From Bacillota bacterium (GTDB lineage Bacteria > Bacillota > Clostridia > Acetivibrionales > Acetivibrionaceae): a stretch of 64,000 bases of DNA. The notes under the pieces were generated by a model that had not been told where the DNA came from, did not search any database, and worked only from the letters and a program-made list of their open reading frames with translations. This document shows positions 35,557-45,151 of this stretch, piece by piece (positions within the stretch are counted from its first letter, which is position 1; each line of letters opens with the position of its first letter). Made by a program: the position numbers and the translations under genes. The DNA lies in NCBI GenBank assembly GCA_023398495.1, contig JAEWSG010000227.1:1-64000 (forward strand), given 5' to 3'.

Positions 35557-35604
35557 TCATATGCATAGTAAATACTACTAAAAAGAGTGAATTGAGGTAT
35601 GAAT

Positions 35605-37143
35605 ATGCTTTTTAGACGAAAAATAAAGGAAGACAAAAAAAGCGATATTCTTTTTTGTGAACCACTGGAAGAATCTGAATTGGAGTTGACTACAGCCAAT
35701 ATTAAACAGTTGATAAAGCATAGCAGTGATGTTGTTTTTCATGAAATTTATATAAACGGCAGCAAAGATTTACCAGTAACAATGATATTTATTGATGGCG
35801 TAGTCAATATAAAGATTGTTGATGACAATATATTAAAGCCATTGATGCAGGAATTGAAATTAAATCAGAGAGAAAAGGTTGATGACATTATTGAAAAGAT
35901 AGAGCATGGAACCGTTTACCATGCTTTGATAAATACAAGGGATAAGTTGGAGGACTGCATAAGTGACATTATTGACGGCTCTGTAGCTTTTGTGTTTGAC
36001 CGGGCAAAAAAGGCAGTCACGTTCGATGTAAAGGGCTTTGATAAACGCAAAATTACAGAACCTACCGGTGAGAATGTTATTAAAGGTTCGAAGGATGCTT
36101 TTATTGAAGATTTAAGAACCAATACAGCTACAATAAGAAGAAAAATAAAGACATATAACCTCATAATTGAGGAAACAAAAATAGGAAAGCAATCCTTAAC
36201 AAAGATTGCCATTGTTTATATAAAAGGTATAACAAACACTCACATAGTAGATGAGCTAAAGAAAAGACTGGATAAAATTAATATTGATGGAGTATTAAGT
36301 GCAGGAGTAATTGAGGAAAGCATTATTGACAATAAATATTCACCTTTTCCACAGATAATTTATACCGAAAGGCCTGACAAATTTTGTGCCAACATAATTG
36401 AAGGCAGGGTTGGAGTTGTAATTGACGGACTTCCAATAGCTTATATTGTGCCTTGTACGCTTGAATCGTTTTTGCAGGCACCGGAGGATTACTCGCAAAA
36501 CTTTATTATAAGTTCAATAATCAGATTATTGCGCTTCATCCTTATGTTTGTAACGTTATTATTACCAGGGGTATATGTTGCAGTTACATCATTTCATCAT
36601 GAAATGATACCTACAGAACTTGCACTGGCAATAACTGCTTCAAAGCAGGGTGTACCGTTTCCAGCATTTATAGAAGTGATTCTTATGCTGACAGCTTTTG
36701 AAGTATTGATTGAGGCGGGGTTAAGGCTTCCTAAAACTATAGGACAGGCAGTATCAATTGTCGGAGCGGTAGTGGTGGGACAGGCAGCGGTTGAGGCCAG
36801 ACTAGTTTCCCCGGCAGTAGTAGTAGTTATTGCTGCTACCGCTGTTTCAAGCTTTGCCATGCCTAATCAGGACTTTTCCAATGCTTTAAGGCTATGGCGC
36901 TTTATCTTTGTTATAATGAGCAGCTTTATAGGCCTCTTTGGCTTAACTATAAGTGGAATAATTTTGTTGAATCATCTATCTGAAATGGAGACATACGGGA
37001 TTGCGTACATGTCACCTTTTGTAGGTGAAGATAATAAAGGGATGCAGGATTCTTTGTTCAGATTACCATTTTCAGTAAATTATAAAAGGCCTATAAGCTT
37101 GAAAACGGTAAATAAGAAAAGGCAGGGTCAAGGCAATGATTAA
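35605..37143 (+). CDS. gerA: Spore germination receptor subunit A
   Basis: GerA-family subunit of a nutrient germinant receptor in the inner spore membrane. About 512 residues: a large N-terminal soluble region with SKDAFIEDLRTNTATIRRKI and ERPDKFCANIIEGRVGVVIDG, then about five or six membrane helices with the conserved SFHHEMIPTELALAI and PFPAFIEV. The ATG at 35605 has GAGG at proper spacing; the ATG at 35599 is too close to it. First gene of a gerA-gerC-small-gerB operon; the stop overlaps gerC. Which of GerA, GerK or other subtypes it is, and its germinant, cannot be told. Confidence 0.92.
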   Translation: MLFRRKIKEDKKSDILFCEPLEESELELTTANIKQLIKHSSDVVFHEIYINGSKDLPVTMIFIDGVVNIKIVDDNILKPLMQELKLNQREKVDDIIEKIEHGTVYHALINTRDKLEDCISDIIDGSVAFVFDRAKKAVTFDVKGFDKRKITEPTGENVIKGSKDAFIEDLRTNTATIRRKIKTYNLIIEETKIGKQSLTKIAIVYIKGITNTHIVDELKKRLDKINIDGVLSAGVIEESIIDNKYSPFPQIIYTERPDKFCANIIEGRVGVVIDGLPIAYIVPCTLESFLQAPEDYSQNFIISSIIRLLRFILMFVTLLLPGVYVAVTSFHHEMIPTELALAITASKQGVPFPAFIEVILMLTAFEVLIEAGLRLPKTIGQAVSIVGAVVVGQAAVEARLVSPAVVVVIAATAVSSFAMPNQDFSNALRLWRFIFVIMSSFIGLFGLTISGIILLNHLSEMETYGIAYMSPFVGEDNKGMQDSLFRLPFSVNYKRPISLKTVNKKRQGQGND

Positions 37144-38332
37144 TATGAGAAAGATATTGAGCTTATTATTTGCCGTAGTTTTTCTAATACTTCAAACGGG
37201 CTGTATATATGCGTTTTACGGTAGAACTGAAATTAGTAGAATCGAGTTTATAAGAGCTGTGGGTGTGGACAAATGCCCTGGTGAAAAGAATACTGTAAGA
37301 TTGACCATTGCGACCGAAAGGGTACAGGCGGACAGCGGAGGAGGGGGCGAACGAAAAAAGTCTGAAATATTGACTTCCGACGGTAGCACCGTATTCGAAG
37401 CAGTCCGGAATTTTTGGAACTATATGGAGAAAAGACCTTTTTGGGGGCATCTTGAATACGTTCTTATAGGAGAAGAAGCGGCAAAGGAAGGTCTTACAAA
37501 ATATATTGATTTTTTCAGCCGAGACCCTGAGGTGAGGTTGAACCTGAAGGTATATATAGCGAAAGGGTTAGCAGCGGAGGAGGTTGTCAATAGATCCAGC
37601 GGAGAGGACAAGTTTGTTTTTGACAGACTACAGGGTGTTACTGAAAACCAATGGGGTCAATCAATTTTTAATGTGGTTAATCTGTTTGAAGTTATGTATA
37701 TACTCGATAATAAAAGCCTGTCACTCTATTTACCCAGCTTTGAACTGTCCCAATTTACAACTGATACAAATGAGCAGGTAGATATAGTAATGAAAGGATT
37801 TGCTATATTTAAGGGAGACAAACTAATGGGTTACCTTGATGAGAAGATGGGTCGAGGGCTGAATTGGTTAAGAAACAAGGTGAATTCCGGAATAATTGTT
37901 GTCAAAAGTCCAAAAACAAACAACGTATCACTTGAAATTATAGAAAGTAGAAGTAAATTTGTGCCTGAAATTATAAATGGGCAGTTATCTGTGACAATAA
38001 AAGTTATTATGTCCAGCAATATAGCGGAAATACAGTCAACCGAAGATCTTTTTACAGAGGAGGCCATGCGTTTTTTGGAGACAAAGCAGGAACAGAAAAT
38101 AAAGGAGGAAATTGAAAGTGTAATTAGGTATGCTCAGGAGCGAAAGCTAGAGTTTTTTGGTACAGCGTATGCCGTTGAGCACAAGTACCCTATCGAATGG
38201 GAAGATAATTATGAAAAAAATTGGGGAGAAGTTGCATCGCATATAAATTTTAATGTAATTGTGGAATCAAAAATTAACAGAACCTACGATATTAAACAGC
38301 CTAACAGGGGTAAGGATGGTGTACAGATTTGA
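37136..38332 (+). CDS. gerC: Spore germination receptor lipoprotein subunit C
   Basis: Ger(x)C-family lipoprotein of the receptor. 398 residues with a signal sequence and lipobox QTGC (lipidated Cys at about 23). Family motifs: SRIEFIRAVGVDK, a GGGGERKKSEIL stretch, GHLEYVLIGEEAA and the C-terminal GTAYAVEHKYPIEWEDNYEKNW. It overlaps gerA by eight bases; the ATG at 37145 is an alternative start. It overlaps the following small gene at its stop. Confidence 0.92.
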   Translation: MINMRKILSLLFAVVFLILQTGCIYAFYGRTEISRIEFIRAVGVDKCPGEKNTVRLTIATERVQADSGGGGERKKSEILTSDGSTVFEAVRNFWNYMEKRPFWGHLEYVLIGEEAAKEGLTKYIDFFSRDPEVRLNLKVYIAKGLAAEEVVNRSSGEDKFVFDRLQGVTENQWGQSIFNVVNLFEVMYILDNKSLSLYLPSFELSQFTTDTNEQVDIVMKGFAIFKGDKLMGYLDEKMGRGLNWLRNKVNSGIIVVKSPKTNNVSLEIIESRSKFVPEIINGQLSVTIKVIMSSNIAEIQSTEDLFTEEAMRFLETKQEQKIKEEIESVIRYAQERKLEFFGTAYAVEHKYPIEWEDNYEKNWGEVASHINFNVIVESKINRTYDIKQPNRGKDGVQI

Positions 38333-38517
38333 CATTCTTTATCATACTCATGCTTGTGGTCAGCATAATTGAAATACATGCCATGTCAAAAAAGAAGCAA
38401 GTCAGGGAAATTGTGGTGTTTATTGTTATTGCATTACTCACAATTTCGCTGGGCTATGTATATTTTTCAAATCCGTACAGGGAAAGTATTACTCAAAGAA
38501 TCTTAAGTATACTTTAA
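38329..38517 (+). CDS. Small membrane protein of the ger operon
   Basis: The 62 residues form two hydrophobic helices (about 2-17 and 27-46) joined by a basic loop (SKKKQVRE), with a polar tail. The TTG start overlaps the gerC stop, and AGGATGGTG lies upstream. Its position between gerC and gerB suggests a small accessory subunit, comparable in place and size to the GerD/GerX-type small proteins found in some ger operons, though I cannot assign it to a family. The second ger operon in this window has no equivalent. Confidence 0.7.
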   Translation: MTFFIILMLVVSIIEIHAMSKKKQVREIVVFIVIALLTISLGYVYFSNPYRESITQRILSIL

Positions 38518-38541
38518 TAGTTTTGACCAAAGGAGAGACCA

Positions 38542-39630
38542 ATGATATCTGACAGTAAAAAAATTTCACTCAGGCAAGCTATACTTTTGTTTTTGACTAT
38601 AACCTTTACACCTGCTATCAGAATAATACCTGTTTATGGGGCGGAGAAAGCAAAGCAGGCAGCATGGCTTGCACCCTCAGTGACTGTTGTGATGCTTTTT
38701 TTATTAGCTTTAATATGGCAGACCTTCTGCAAAAAATATAAGAATTACTCATTAATGGATATATATAGTGATATAACTGGAGGTTTTATAGGGAAAATGC
38801 TTGCTGTTGTCCACCTTGTTTGGATGACTATACTTATTGGTATATATATAAGGTATTTTGGTGTTCGGTTGACAGCGTCTGTATATCCTAGCATAAGTCT
38901 GGAGATATTCTCGATTTGTTTGCTTGTAGTGATTGCCTATACACTTCGATTTGGTCTTACTACACTTGCAAGGTTAAATGAGGTTTTTCTTCCGATACTG
39001 TCAATAGTTTTTTATATACTTATTGCATTAATGTTGCCAAATATTAAAATAGGGTTTCTTACACCTATAAGCCACAGAAGTGTACTGCCCGTATTATCTG
39101 TTAGCTCTGGAATAATAGGGATATTGTCCTATTTTACCTTTGTTTTCATTATTGGTGACAGAATAAACAACAAGGAAAATGTAAAAAGAGCTGGTATTTC
39201 GGCAGCTTTGTTTTTATTCGTTGCATGGACAGTTATAGTTGCTGTAACACTTGGTCTGTTTAGCTATAGTGTTGTTCAACGTGTACAATTACCATTTTTA
39301 GCCGCTGTAAAACAAATATCGCTGTTTAATACATTGGAAAGAATAGAATCAATTGTAGTATCTCTTTGGGTAATATCGGATTTTGTTCTTATAAGTTTCT
39401 TTACATTTTGTGTACTGCATATTCTGAAGTATTTGTTCAAATTAAAAGCAACAAAGCCATTTATAAATATTTATCTGGTTCTGACATTTGTGCTTTCAAA
39501 TTACGTAGCAAAGAGTGTATTTGAATTGGAGAATCTATCGAGGTATATTTTAATTCCCGGCAATATCATTTTAGGCTTTATTCTACCTGTAGTTATTTTT
39601 GTTATTGGAAAAATCAGAAGAAAGATATGA
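38542..39630 (+). CDS. gerB: Spore germination receptor permease subunit B
   Basis: GerAB-family integral membrane subunit, related to amino acid permeases and the site of germinant binding in characterised receptors. 362 residues with ten hydrophobic segments, opening with KISLRQAILLFLTITFTPAI and a typical GLTTLARLNEVFLPIL in the middle. An AAAGGAGAG motif precedes the ATG. It closes the first ger operon and is followed by a strong terminator. Confidence 0.92.
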   Translation: MISDSKKISLRQAILLFLTITFTPAIRIIPVYGAEKAKQAAWLAPSVTVVMLFLLALIWQTFCKKYKNYSLMDIYSDITGGFIGKMLAVVHLVWMTILIGIYIRYFGVRLTASVYPSISLEIFSICLLVVIAYTLRFGLTTLARLNEVFLPILSIVFYILIALMLPNIKIGFLTPISHRSVLPVLSVSSGIIGILSYFTFVFIIGDRINNKENVKRAGISAALFLFVAWTVIVAVTLGLFSYSVVQRVQLPFLAAVKQISLFNTLERIESIVVSLWVISDFVLISFFTFCVLHILKYLFKLKATKPFINIYLVLTFVLSNYVAKSVFELENLSRYILIPGNIILGFILPVVIFVIGKIRRKI

Positions 39631-39692
39631 TATAAATCCTACCTTGCCTTAAACTTATTAAAACAAGTCATTAAGAGTTCGTTATTGATAAT

Positions 39693-39731
39693 ACACAAAA
39701 AAAGACTGTTATTAGCAGTCTTTTTTTGTGT
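39693..39731. terminator. Bidirectional terminator between gerB and dpaB
   Basis: ACACAAAAAAAGACTG (39693-39708) pairs with CAGTCTTTTTTTGTGT (39716-39731). A-rich and T-rich arms serve both converging genes. Confidence 0.93.
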
Positions 39732-39756
39732 AAAAGGTAAAAATGATTTGAGGGGA

Positions 39757-40344
39757 TTAATATTTTTCCAGGATTGGCTGGAGTTGTTCTTTTCTTAAAG
39801 CCTCCACCACTGCAGGTATTGTTAAGTCAAATTTAGCTACAAGGGAGAGGGGCTTATCTACTGGATTATCCTGCCCGAATGGAATAAAGAAAGTATTTTT
39901 TGTACTTAGTAAAGCAGCTATACTTTTTGCACTTATTCCAAGGCCATCATTTGTAGCTATTCCAAGTACAACGGGTTTATTATTTCTATATAATTCTTTC
40001 GCCATCATCAATATTGGGGTATCTGTAGCACCATCAGCTAATTTTGATAAACTGCAGCCTGTACACGGAGATATAACAAGGGTATCCATTGGTGATTCGG
40101 TTTTATTATATTTTTCTGCATCAACTATTGTCTGTATTACACTATTTCCAGTGATTTTATTCATTCTGGCTAAAAAATCGGCTGCATTTCCATAGCGTGA
40201 ATCAGTAACAGAAACCTGAGTAGAAACGATAGGAATAACTTCAGCACCTTCATTGACCAACTTTTCTAGCTCCGGAAATGCCTGGTCAAAAACACAGTAT
40301 GCTCCCGTAAACCCATAGCCTATTTTTCTTCCTTTTAAAAGCAT
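39757..40344 (-). CDS. dpaB: Dipicolinate synthase subunit B
   Basis: Flavoprotein-like subunit (SpoVFB) of the enzyme that makes dipicolinic acid in the mother cell for loading into the spore core. 195 residues, full length, with KGRKIGYGFTGAYCVFDQAF, then VISPCTGCSLSKLADGATDTP, a UbiX-like flavin-binding fold. A strong AAGGAGGT precedes the ATG. The partner gene dpaA (spoVFA), usually directly upstream, is not next to it: the 294 bases upstream are non-coding and then a ger operon begins on the other strand. The gene thus stands alone between two germination operons. Confidence 0.93.
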   Translation of the reverse strand: MLLKGRKIGYGFTGAYCVFDQAFPELEKLVNEGAEVIPIVSTQVSVTDSRYGNAADFLARMNKITGNSVIQTIVDAEKYNKTESPMDTLVISPCTGCSLSKLADGATDTPILMMAKELYRNNKPVVLGIATNDGLGISAKSIAALLSTKNTFFIPFGQDNPVDKPLSLVAKFDLTIPAVVEALRKEQLQPILEKY

Positions 40345-40410
40345 GAAAGACCTCCTTAGGTTGAATGGTATTTATTATTACTATGCGATTGATAGAAGGT
40401 ATATGCTATA

Positions 40411-40506
40411 GATGAAAAACTCTAAAACTAAAATTAAAGGATGTTTTTCATCTAAATTAGATAACGTTTGGGTGCTATATAAATTTAACTTTTGTGTACG
40501 TTATCT
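40411..40506. promoter_or_regulatory. Two inverted repeats between dpaB and the second ger operon
   Basis: GATGAAAAAC (40411-40420) pairs perfectly with GTTTTTCATC (40443-40452), and AGATAACGT (40459-40467) with ACGTTATCT (40498-40506). Both lie in the divergent intergenic region of two sporulation loci. They could be operators or leader hairpins. No function can be assigned. Confidence 0.4.
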
Positions 40507-40573
40507 ATATTTACTTTAAAGGTTTGATTTTAAGAAATTTCTATAATTATATACGTGAATATTGACTAATAGC

Positions 40574-40603
40574 TTATATTTTTTTCCAAAAGAACACATA
40601 ATA
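40574..40603 (+). promoter_or_regulatory. Candidate sigma-G promoter of the second ger operon
   Basis: TTATA at 40574-40578, an 18-base spacer, and CATAATA at 40597-40603. This fits the forespore form GHATR-18-CATNHTA at all but one position. The start codon TTG is 36 bases further on. Confidence 0.55.
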
Positions 40604-40638
40604 ATAAGGAAAAATTTAAATAAACTGGGGTAAATAAC

Positions 40639-42156
40639 TTGAGTGATACGCAAATATTTAAAAATTTAAATAAAAATGAAGAATATTTAAAGAAAACTAT
40701 TGGTAGCTGCATTGATACACAATACCGGCATATATCTGTTAAAGCACTAGGTGATTGTGATGCACTGCTTGTATATATAAGGAAAATGGTTAAGGAAGAA
40801 CTACTTGAGCGGTTTGTGGTTGAGCCTCTAAAAAATGTTGACAAGCTTGAGGTTAATAAGCCCGTTATAATAAATAAAGATAATATGCAGAAACTGGTTG
40901 ATTATGAGATTGTTGTACTCAATTCAAAAGAAGTAACCGACTGGGTGAGCGTATGTGATGCTGTCATTTCAGGGGATAGTGTTTTATTCCTTGAAAAAAG
41001 TAATACCGCATTAATTGTTTCTACCAAGGGCTGGGATTCACGGGCTATTTCAGAGCCTGTTACTGAAGGAGAAGTACGGGGACCTAGAGATGGCTTTATT
41101 GAAGATGTCAATACGAACATTTCGTTGATCAGGCGCCGTATAAGGGATTATGGACTTAGATTTGAATATATGAAAATTGGGGAGAGAACCAAAACAGATA
41201 TTTATCTTGCCTATATTGAAGGGATTGTAAATGAGACAAATCTTCAGGAATTAAGGCAAAGATTAAAGAGAATTAAAATTGATGCTATTATAGGAAGTGG
41301 CTATGTCGAAGAATTTATTGAAGACAACTCCTTCACAATTTTTCCTCTTATTGACCATACAGAAAGGCCGGATAAGGCCTGTTCGGCAATTCTGGAGGGA
41401 AGGATAATTGTATTGGTGGATAATGCACCGTATGTGATGATTGTACCTACTGTATTCTGGCAGTACCTGCAAGCACCAGGGGATTATTACGAAAGGCCTT
41501 ATGTTGGGACTTTTGCCAGATGGATCAGATTTTTAGGTCTGTTTTTATCAATGTCGGTATCTTCATTTTATGTGCTGCTATCATCATATCATCAGGAAAT
41601 GATACCAACACCCTTAGCACTTAATATTGCAGGAGGCCGCGAAGGGGTACCGTTTCCCGCGGTTGTTGAAGCACTATCTATGGAAATATTATTTGAGGTA
41701 TTAAGAGAGGCCGGTATCAGAATGCCCAGACCCATTGGACAGACTGTAAGTATAGTCGGTGCATTGGTAGTGGGGCAGGCGGCGGTTGCAGCAGGACTTG
41801 TCGGACCATCATTGATAATTGTAATAGCCATTTCAGCAATCAGTTCTTTTGCATTACCATCATATAGTATGGGTAACGCATTAAGGATTCTGAGATTTCC
41901 GATGATTATCCTCTCTTCAGTATTGGGCTTGGTGGGATATCTGTTGGGTATTATTGTGGTAGCTCTGCACCTTATGTCATTACGTTCCTTCGGGGTTCCG
42001 TTTCTTTCACCACTCATTCCATTTGATAAGAGTGGAAATCAGGATGTGTTGGTAAGACTGCCCTGGTGGAAAATGTTGAAGCGTCCACCATTTAGCAGAA
42101 GCAAAGATACCTACAGACAGAAAAATGGGTTGAGACCAGGACCAAAAAAAAGGTGA
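40639..42156 (+). CDS. gerA: Spore germination receptor subunit A (second operon)
   Basis: Second GerA-family receptor subunit, 505 residues. It shares with the first GDCDALLVYI-like openings, the GPRDGFIEDVNTNISLIRRRI motif, ERPDKACSAILEGR, and the membrane block with SSYHQEMIPTPLALNI and PFPAVVEAL. The start is TTG with only a GGGG motif upstream, so expression may be weak or the start slightly different. The sequences of the two GerA proteins differ throughout, indicating distinct germinant specificities rather than a recent duplication. Basic C-terminal tail (RPGPKKR). Confidence 0.9.
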   Translation: MSDTQIFKNLNKNEEYLKKTIGSCIDTQYRHISVKALGDCDALLVYIRKMVKEELLERFVVEPLKNVDKLEVNKPVIINKDNMQKLVDYEIVVLNSKEVTDWVSVCDAVISGDSVLFLEKSNTALIVSTKGWDSRAISEPVTEGEVRGPRDGFIEDVNTNISLIRRRIRDYGLRFEYMKIGERTKTDIYLAYIEGIVNETNLQELRQRLKRIKIDAIIGSGYVEEFIEDNSFTIFPLIDHTERPDKACSAILEGRIIVLVDNAPYVMIVPTVFWQYLQAPGDYYERPYVGTFARWIRFLGLFLSMSVSSFYVLLSSYHQEMIPTPLALNIAGGREGVPFPAVVEALSMEILFEVLREAGIRMPRPIGQTVSIVGALVVGQAAVAAGLVGPSLIIVIAISAISSFALPSYSMGNALRILRFPMIILSSVLGLVGYLLGIIVVALHLMSLRSFGVPFLSPLIPFDKSGNQDVLVRLPWWKMLKRPPFSRSKDTYRQKNGLRPGPKKR

Positions 42157-42171
42157 AAGGGAAGTCAGAGA

Positions 42172-43356
42172 ATGAAGAGAGTGATGTTAACAGGTATATT
42201 GGTATGTCTTTTATTAAGTGGTTGTTATGACATGAGAGAAATTAATGAAATAGGTCTTGTTATGGAGGTAGGCATTGACAAACTTTCTGATGGTACAGAG
42301 GGCTTTGAAGTGACGGTTCAAATAGCAAATCCCAAACAGGGCAGTGGGAAACAAGGCGGAAGCGAAGGTGGAGTCAGTAAGTCGTGGGTATGCAGCGGCA
42401 CGGGAGCTACAATTTTTGAGGCGGTACGGGAGCTTAGCAAGGTCGCATCAAAAAGAGTTATGTGGGCACATAATAATATTGTTATTGTAGGAGAAGAGCT
42501 TGCAAAAAGCAATATAACTCCTGTTTTAGATTTTTTTACACACAATACAGAACTTCGAATGAAGACATGGATTGTGGTGTCTCATGGAAAAGCAAAGGAC
42601 TATTTAAAAGCAAAAATTGTGTCAGGTGAATTGGCGGGACTTGAAGTTTCAAATCTTTTCAGATACCAGAAGCTTGTTGCAAACAGTGCTGCCAGTGAAA
42701 TATTACATGTATATTCCAGCTTTAAACAGGAAAACTCCCATCCACTGATGAGTGGTTTGTTATTAACCGAATCAGAAAACAAGAGTGGTGAAAAAAGCAG
42801 TGAGGGGCCGGAGAAACAGCTAAAGCTCAGTGGATCGGCAGTGTTTAAAGGTTCAAAGATGTTGGGGTGGCTTACAGATGAAGAAACAAGGGGAATAAAC
42901 TGGGTTTTGGAAAATACTGAAAACACAATTGTTTCAGTCAGAACAAAAGAAGCAACGAATTATAATGTGGCAATCGAAACACGTAAAGTTAAATCAAAAA
43001 TTAACTCGACAATTGTATCAGGTGTTCCACATTTCACTATTGATATTTCCGGTACAGGGGATATTGTTGAGGAAGATGGAACTACAGAAAAAAGTATGCC
43101 AGAATACAAAGCTGAACTGGAAATACTACTCAATAAAAGGATAAAAAACGAGATCATGCTGGGTCTAAGCAAAATTCAGAAAGACTACAAAAGTGATGTT
43201 GTTGATTTCGCACAGATTTTTCATATACAGAATCCAAAAGAATGGAGAAAAAAATATAGGACACAATGGGAAGAAGTATTTCCCGAAATACCTGTGGAGG
43301 TTAATGTGAATATTGACATTAACTCAAGTATTTTAAACCAAATTCCGGCAAAATAA
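42172..43356 (+). CDS. gerC: Spore germination receptor lipoprotein subunit C (second operon)
   Basis: Ger(x)C-family lipoprotein, 394 residues. Signal sequence and lipobox LLSGC with Cys18, followed by YDMREINEIGLVMEVGID, a standard family opening. The body has MWAHNNIVIVGEELA and the C-terminal WRKKYRTQWEEVFPEIPVEV. It lies 15 bases after gerA. Confidence 0.92.
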   Translation: MKRVMLTGILVCLLLSGCYDMREINEIGLVMEVGIDKLSDGTEGFEVTVQIANPKQGSGKQGGSEGGVSKSWVCSGTGATIFEAVRELSKVASKRVMWAHNNIVIVGEELAKSNITPVLDFFTHNTELRMKTWIVVSHGKAKDYLKAKIVSGELAGLEVSNLFRYQKLVANSAASEILHVYSSFKQENSHPLMSGLLLTESENKSGEKSSEGPEKQLKLSGSAVFKGSKMLGWLTDEETRGINWVLENTENTIVSVRTKEATNYNVAIETRKVKSKINSTIVSGVPHFTIDISGTGDIVEEDGTTEKSMPEYKAELEILLNKRIKNEIMLGLSKIQKDYKSDVVDFAQIFHIQNPKEWRKKYRTQWEEVFPEIPVEVNVNIDINSSILNQIPAK

Positions 43357-43478
43357 TAAGGGATAAAAAAATAACATCCAATTCTCGTGTTTTGAAAACA
43401 TTATTAAATCAAGATTTTTCGTTATCCGGATTAGGAACTTATGTTACAGACATACATAATAGAAAGGTGCAAGCATAC

Positions 43479-44591
43479 ATGAAAGAAAGGATAAGCAGGC
43501 TTCAGTATTTTTTTTTGATACCCAACCTGTTATTTGGGAAAGCAATAGGTATAACTGTTGGTATTATGGTAAGGCATGTTGGTGCTGACACATGGATATC
43601 TATGCTTATAGGCTTTTTTACAGGAACATTGCTTTTTTTAATAATGCTTTATATTTGTTCAAAATTTCCTGAAAAAAATATTATCCAGTTTTCAGAAGAA
43701 ATATTCGGCAGGTGGGTTGGTAAAGTGACTGGAATAATACTCACGTTGTTTTTTACTGTTGCCTTTGCAGTTTCAGCAAATGTAATGACACTTCATATCA
43801 AGCAGTATTTTTTGTTGGAAACACCCATGCTATTGATATGTGTTGCTTTCACCCTGCTTTGCATGTACGGTGCGTATTTAGGAGTAGAGGTGGTTCTAAG
43901 ATTTGCCATGTTGGCAATTATAATGACTGTTTTAATAAATGTAACTATGATTACAGGGTCGTATGGAGATTTCGAAGTTAATAGATTGCGTCCGATTTTT
44001 GACAGTGGACTTATAAGAAATGTCAGCACTAGCGTATATTTTTTTGTTGATACTTGTATGGTGATATTATCAGTTGGATATATATACCCTCTGCTTAACA
44101 TTAAAAAAAACATAGTAAAAATTTCAATATGGTCTATTGCTTTAAGTATAATTCTGATTATACCCTGGCCATTATTTGAAGTGGCGGTCATGGGGCATGA
44201 TACAGTGATGCAGTACGCTGTTGTGTGTATGCAGCAAATAAGATGTGCACAGCTTACAAGATATTTACCAAGATATGAGCTCGTCATGGTGAGCTTTTAC
44301 ATGTTTTGCATGTTTGTACAGTCGGTAGCTATGTACTATTGCTGTATGATAAGTATTAAGCAAACTACCGGGATAAAAAAAGACAGGATACTGATTTTGT
44401 TATTGGGAGTAATATTGATAATTATTACATACATAATGTCTTATGACAATAATACATATATTGAATTTCTGGATTATCCATGGGCGCAGATATGCACCAT
44501 GGTCAGCATAGGATTGCCTGTCCTTCTTTTAATTACAGCACTTTCAAGAGGAAAGCTTGCAAAGCAGAACACTAAAAAAAGTAAAGCTTAG
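43479..44591 (+). CDS. gerB: Spore germination receptor permease subunit B (second operon)
   Basis: GerAB-family permease of about 370 residues with ten hydrophobic segments. The frame is open from a TTG at 43392, but AAAGGTG upstream of the ATG at 43479 and alignment with the first gerB (which begins just before RISRLQYFFL-like sequence) favour 43479. That leaves 122 bases after gerC. No terminator is evident downstream. Confidence 0.85.
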   Translation: MKERISRLQYFFLIPNLLFGKAIGITVGIMVRHVGADTWISMLIGFFTGTLLFLIMLYICSKFPEKNIIQFSEEIFGRWVGKVTGIILTLFFTVAFAVSANVMTLHIKQYFLLETPMLLICVAFTLLCMYGAYLGVEVVLRFAMLAIIMTVLINVTMITGSYGDFEVNRLRPIFDSGLIRNVSTSVYFFVDTCMVILSVGYIYPLLNIKKNIVKISIWSIALSIILIIPWPLFEVAVMGHDTVMQYAVVCMQQIRCAQLTRYLPRYELVMVSFYMFCMFVQSVAMYYCCMISIKQTTGIKKDRILILLLGVILIIITYIMSYDNNTYIEFLDYPWAQICTMVSIGLPVLLLITALSRGKLAKQNTKKSKA

Positions 44592-44701
44592 CTTTTGTGA
44601 ATAAAAAGTTGATAGCAAATCTAAGTTTTGTATAAAGTTTGTCTTAAAAGTAAATGATTTACAAATTAGAATGTTATATTTTTTGGAGGGAGGTAAATAA
44701 A

Positions 44702-45151
44702 ATGAAAACCAAACCAACGGTAGGAATAATTGTAATAGGACTTGGAATGCTTGTGGCTCTGATTCCTGAAGTGATTTTTCCGGTATGTACTGATATGATT
44801 GAATTGGTAAACGGTAAATCTTTGTTTATGAAATGCCACTGGACAGCAAGGGCAGAATTAGTAATTGGATTGCTTATTATATTTGACGGTATAATGCTTA
44901 TCGGATTTAAAAAACGTGAAGTTTCTACAGCGTTGAGCATAATGCTGTTTCTACTGGGTTTAAGTGCACTGTTAATTCCTACAGCACTAATTGGCATGTG
45001 CCAGACGGTTACTATGCCGTGCCGTGTTGGAACGGAGCCAGCATTAATAGTAGTGAGTATAATAATTATGGTATTTGGGATTGGAAATACTTTTATTCAA
45101 AGTGCTTTCAAAAGTGAGAGTGGCTTTAAGGAAAGAAGTGTAATTAAATGA
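44702..45151 (+). CDS. DUF4418 membrane protein
   Basis: 149 residues with four hydrophobic helices. A conserved-looking segment, MKCHWTARAELVIGLLI, follows the first loop, and a second loop has MCQTVTMPCRVGTEPAL; the paired Cys and His residues in extracytoplasmic loops are the family's features. GGAGGGAGG before the ATG at 44702 fixes the start. Its stop overlaps the permease start, so it is the first gene of a three-gene export module. The function is unknown; accessory role to the adjacent ABC transporter is the natural inference. Confidence 0.82.
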   Translation: MKTKPTVGIIVIGLGMLVALIPEVIFPVCTDMIELVNGKSLFMKCHWTARAELVIGLLIIFDGIMLIGFKKREVSTALSIMLFLLGLSALLIPTALIGMCQTVTMPCRVGTEPALIVVSIIIMVFGIGNTFIQSAFKSESGFKERSVIK

